A stretch of DNA of 64,000 nucleotides from Pseudomonas asgharzadehiana (GTDB taxonomy: Bacteria > Pseudomonadota > Gammaproteobacteria > Pseudomonadales > Pseudomonadaceae). The position numbers were made by a program, and so were the translations under genes. Positions 61,074 through 64,000 of the stretch are shown one piece after another; the first letter of the stretch is position 1; every line of letters starts with the position of its first letter. The stretch covers positions 2,728,001-2,792,000 of the forward strand of contig NZ_CP077079.1 of assembly GCF_019139815.1 (NCBI RefSeq), read 5' to 3'. The notes under the pieces were generated by a model. That model was not told where the DNA came from. It did not search any database and saw nothing but the letters and a program-made list of their open reading frames with translations.

Positions 61074-61880
61074 ATGCAAGACCGTATCGCGCGGGAACTG
61101 AAGATCGACCGCACCCTGGTGAAGGGCGGTGAAGCCAAGGAAATCCAACGGCGTATCGACTTCATCAAGACCACGTTGCGTGAGTCGGGCTGCAAGGCCT
61201 TGGTACTTGGCATCAGCGGCGGGGTGGACTCGCTCACCGCCGGGCGCTTGTGCCAATTGGCGGTGGAGCAACTGCGCGACGAAGGCTACACCGCACGCTT
61301 TATCGCCATGCGCCTGCCCTACAAAACCCAGGCCGATGAAAGTGACGCCCAGGCCTCCCTCGATTACATCGTCCCGGACCATATCGACACCCTCAACATA
61401 GCCGCCGGCGTCGACGGCCTCATGGCCAGCCTGTCTGCTGGCGATGCCAACGCTGCCCAGCTCGACTTCATCAAGGGTAACGTCAAGGCGCGCACCCGCA
61501 TGATCGCGCAGTACGCGGTGGCCAACCTGCATAACGGGCTGGTGGTCGGCACCGACCATGGCGCCGAGGCGCTGATGGGCTTTTTCACCAAATTCGGCGA
61601 CGGCGCCTGCGACCTGGCCCCTTTGTCCGGCCTGACCAAAACCCAGGTGCGCCTGCTGGCCAGCGCCCTCGACGCCCCGGCGAACCTGGTGCACAAACAC
61701 CCCACCGCCGACCTCGAAGAACTGGCTCCGGGTAAGTTGGATGAAGCCGCATACGGCTGCTCGTACGCCGAGATTGATGCGTACTTGATGGGCGAGCCGG
61801 TGAGCGAGCAGGTGCGAGCGATTGTCGAGGGGGCGTACCGCAAGACCGCGCACAAGCGGGCGCTGCCTGTCGCACCCTAG
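61074..61880 (+). CDS. nadE: NAD+ synthetase, ammonia-dependent type (NadE)
   Basis: 268 residues: the PP-loop motif [56 protein letters not shown] and the [15 protein letters not shown] loop. The absence of an amidase domain marks the short, ammonia-using form. It amidates nicotinate adenine dinucleotide to NAD+. Start ATG 61074 lies one base after the pncB stop. Confidence 0.93.
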   Translation: MQDRIARELKIDRTLVKGGEAKEIQRRIDFIKTTLRESGCKALVLGISGGVDSLTAGRLCQLAVEQLRDEGYTARFIAMRLPYKTQADESDAQASLDYIVPDHIDTLNIAAGVDGLMASLSAGDANAAQLDFIKGNVKARTRMIAQYAVANLHNGLVVGTDHGAEALMGFFTKFGDGACDLAPLSGLTKTQVRLLASALDAPANLVHKHPTADLEELAPGKLDEAAYGCSYAEIDAYLMGEPVSEQVRAIVEGAYRKTAHKRALPVAP

Positions 61881-61913
61881 CATTTGATGGTTGCGCGAAT
61901 TCCAGCCGAACCG

Positions 61914-61957
61914 ATTGGCCCTGGTTCCCACGCCTTCAGATCGCGGCCAGGGCCAAT
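61914..61957. promoter_or_regulatory. Perfect 11-bp inverted repeat in the nadE-MATE intergenic region
   Basis: ATTGGCCCTGG (61914-61924) and CCAGGGCCAAT (61947-61957) flank a 22-nt spacer. No T run follows, so it is not a clear intrinsic terminator; it may be a transcription-factor site for the MATE gene or an mRNA hairpin. Confidence 0.4.
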
Positions 61958-62073
61958 GCGGGGGCCGCTGTGCGGGCTCGGCGCCAATACGCTCGGCTGT
62001 CAAAGCACAAGAACATTGGATCCACTTACGGTATAACCCTCGGACGCTTTTGTTCTTCGAGGCCCCGTTTTTC

Positions 62074-63429
62074 ATGCAAAGCCCTTTGCAACGCCCGCTG
62101 TGGCAGGTCTACCTGCTCTTTCTGGCACCGATGGTGCTGTCCAACTTCCTGCAGAGCTTTTCCGGCACCCTCAACGGTATCTATGTGGGGCAAATGCTGG
62201 GTACCCAGGCGTTGGCGGCGGTTTCGGGGATGTTTCCCATCGTATTTTTCTTTATCGCCCTGGTGATCGGCCTGGGGGCGGGCGCTTCGGTGCTGATCGG
62301 CCAAGCGTGGGGCGCCCAGCAAACGGCGATGGTCAAGTCGATTACCGGCGCCACGCTGGCCCTGGGCGCCCTGGTGGGGTTGATCGCGGCGGTGTTGGGC
62401 AGCCTGTTTGCGCGGCCGGCGTTGCAGGCATTGGGCACACCGATTGATGTGCTTGACGACGCGGTGGGTTACGCCCAGATGATGATGCTGATCATGCCGC
62501 TGCTGCTGGTCTTTATCCTTTATACCCAGTTGCTGCGCGGCGTGAGCGACACCGTTTCACCCTTGCTGGCGTTGATGGTCTCAACGCTGGCAGGCCTGTT
62601 GCTGACGCCTGCGCTGATTCGCGGCTGGATCGGCCTGCCGCCCATGGGGATCCAGAGCGCGGTGTATGCCGGGCTGGTGGGTAACGCCTTGGCGATGCTG
62701 TTTTTGGTGTTGCGCCTGCGCCATAAGCGCCATGTGATGGCGCCGGATCGCGAACTGCTTGCGGCCTTGCGCCTGGACCGCGCGATCCTCGGCAAAGTCC
62801 TGCGTATCGGCCTGCCCACCGGCTTGCAGATGGTGGTGTTGTCGTTGTCCGAGCTGGTCATCCTGGCGCTGGTCAATGGCCACGGTTCCCAGGCCACGGC
62901 GGCTTACGGCGCCGTGACGCAGATCGTCAACTACGTGCAGTTCCCGGCGCTGTCGATTGCCATCACCGCCTCGATCCTGGGCGCCCAGGCGATTGGTGCC
63001 GGGCGCCTGGAGCGCATCGGGCCGATCCTGTGCACTGGGTTGTTGATCAACACCTGTCTCACCGGTGGCCTGATTGTGCTGGGGTATGGGCTGTCTCATT
63101 GGTTGCTGGGGCTGTTCATCACCGACGACGCGGCGCGAGTCAATGCCGAACACCTGTTGCACATCATGCTGTGGAGCATCCTGGTGTTCGGCTTTCAGGC
63201 GGTCATCGGCGGGATCATGCGCGCCAGCGGCGTGGTGTTGATGCCGGTGGCCATCTCGATATTCTGCGTGCTGTGCGTGGAATTGCCGGTGGCGTATCTG
63301 TTCAATGCGCACTTTGGCCTTGAAGGGGTTTGGATGGCATTTCCGGTGACTTACCTGGCGATGCTGGCCTTGCAGGTCGCGTACTACCGGTTGGTGTGGC
63401 GACATAAGCAGATCAAGCGGCTGGTGTGA
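62074..63429 (+). CDS. MATE-family multidrug efflux pump
   Basis: 451 residues, 12 predicted membrane helices in two homologous halves: LFLAPMVLSNFLQSFSGTLN / GIYVGQMLGTQALAAVSGMF and LRIGLPTGLQMVVLSLSELV / VNGHGSQATAAYGAVTQIVN. GASVLIGQAWGAQQ and GAQAIGAGRLERIG are matching half motifs. NorM/DinF-type Na+- or H+-coupled drug extrusion by family precedent. Start 62074 is preferred because it begins just before the first helix; GAGG lies about 11 nt upstream. Confidence 0.88.
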   Translation: MQSPLQRPLWQVYLLFLAPMVLSNFLQSFSGTLNGIYVGQMLGTQALAAVSGMFPIVFFFIALVIGLGAGASVLIGQAWGAQQTAMVKSITGATLALGALVGLIAAVLGSLFARPALQALGTPIDVLDDAVGYAQMMMLIMPLLLVFILYTQLLRGVSDTVSPLLALMVSTLAGLLLTPALIRGWIGLPPMGIQSAVYAGLVGNALAMLFLVLRLRHKRHVMAPDRELLAALRLDRAILGKVLRIGLPTGLQMVVLSLSELVILALVNGHGSQATAAYGAVTQIVNYVQFPALSIAITASILGAQAIGAGRLERIGPILCTGLLINTCLTGGLIVLGYGLSHWLLGLFITDDAARVNAEHLLHIMLWSILVFGFQAVIGGIMRASGVVLMPVAISIFCVLCVELPVAYLFNAHFGLEGVWMAFPVTYLAMLALQVAYYRLVWRHKQIKRLV

Positions 63430-63469
63430 TAACAGGCTGCGCAATTTAAGGACAGAAGGCTTCTAAATC

Positions 63470-64000
63470 ATGGCAAACCCCTACGCCGAGTTGTTCCAGG
63501 TGCCTGGCGCCCGGGCTTTCGTATTGGCCGGCATGCTGGCGCGCATGCCGGTGTCGATGACCGGTATCGGCCTGATTACCATGCTCTCTCAGGTGCATGG
63601 CGGCTATGGCCTGGCGGGCTCGGTGGCCGCCGTGTTTGCCTTGGCCACGGCGTTTTGCGCGCCGCAGGTATCACGGTGGGTGGACCGTTACAGCCAGGGG
63701 CGGGTGCTGCCGGTTGCCGCGTTGATCGGCGGCGGGGCGTTGTTGATGCTGTTGCTGTGCACCCGTTTGCAGGCGCCGAACTGGACGTTGTTCCTGTTTG
63801 CCGCCCTGGCCGGTTGTATGCCGAATATGTCGGCCATGGTGCGCGCGCGCTGGACCGAGTTGTACCGGGGGCAGCCGCAGCTGCAAACCGCGTTTGCCCT
63901 GGAGTCCGTGCTCGACGAGGTGTGCTTTATCATCGGCCCGCCGATTTCGGTGGGCCTCAGTGTGGTGCTGTTTCCCGAAGCCGGGCCGCTGGTGGCCGCG
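63470..64000 (+). CDS. MFS transporter, sugar-efflux/drug type (3' end outside window)
   Basis: The first 177 residues (MANPYAELFQVPGARAFVLA) contain about five membrane segments: MLARMPVSMTGIGLITMLSQ, GLAGSVAAVFALATAFCAPQ, the MFS loop VSRWVDRYSQGRVL, and AGCMPNMSAMVRARWTELYR. This is a typical MFS N-terminal half; the substrate cannot be inferred. AAGG-like sequences precede the ATG. It begins 40 bp after the MATE gene. Confidence 0.82.
   Translation, partial: MANPYAELFQVPGARAFVLAGMLARMPVSMTGIGLITMLSQVHGGYGLAGSVAAVFALATAFCAPQVSRWVDRYSQGRVLPVAALIGGGALLMLLLCTRLQAPNWTLFLFAALAGCMPNMSAMVRARWTELYRGQPQLQTAFALESVLDEVCFIIGPPISVGLSVVLFPEAGPLVAA

Overview
The window is high-GC, gene-dense proteobacterial chromosome, best explained as a fluorescent Pseudomonas of the P. 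fluorescens group. Grounds: a DING-type phosphate-binding protein whose mature N-terminus begins DINGGG; a gene order from the vre genes to a LysR gene that matches, as I remember it, the P. aeruginosa vreAIR-hxc-lapA-pdtA-phdA-pdtB-exbB2 region; a Pseudomonas-type metallothionein; and REP-like GTGGGAGGGG hairpins. Gene names come from recognising families and order; no search was run.

Layout. 1-3.4 kb: leftward accessory genes (alpha/beta hydrolase cut by the window edge, alginate-export-type porin, exported VOC protein, small exported protein). 3.6-5.8 kb: a cell-surface-signalling trio (VreA-like STN protein, ECF sigma factor VreI, FecR-type anti-sigma VreR). 5.8-15.7 kb: a complete Hxc-type type II secretion system except prepilin peptidase, including a lipoprotein secretin. 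16.0-17.2 kb: the DING protein, its likely substrate, behind a good PHO-box candidate. 17.4-32.2 kb: a two-partner secretion system with a 4091-residue TpsA (PdtA), a Phd-DUF772 fusion (PhdA) and the TpsB transporter (PdtB). 32.2-39.0 kb: a TonB-like motor (an ExbB carrying a large exported DUF2341/LamG sensor, ExbD, TonB), a porin, a coiled-coil periplasmic protein, a YbjN protein and a parvulin-type PPIase, closed by an atypical LysR gene.

I read 3.5-40 kb as one phosphate-starvation secretion and surface-remodelling island: PhoB and VreI turn it on, Hxc exports a phosphate-scavenging protein, PdtB exports the giant PdtA, and the dedicated motor, porin and chaperone set serve an unknown step. 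A near-identical 24-bp element followed by CCCGTCTC, the latter ending exactly 72 nt before the start codon in both cases, lies upstream of both pdtA and phdA and suggests co-regulation.

40-64 kb is ordinary chromosome in small units: a histidine-phosphatase-like gene with cobF, an exported esterase, a KefB/C-type antiporter, a hydrolase-YaaW fusion, mntH, a LysR gene with a paired YdcZ transporter, a metallothionein, an AraC-XapX-quinone reductase group, a nucleoside uptake operon (Tsx porin plus purine nucleoside permease) with a PurR/LacI-like operator, a remnant polyol locus (AraC, binding protein and dehydrogenase, no permease), an NAD-salvage operon (pncA-pncB-nadE) with a divergent NrtR-type regulator and a long inverted repeat between them, a MATE pump and the start of an MFS gene. 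I see no rRNA, tRNA, CRISPR array, prophage or insertion sequence.
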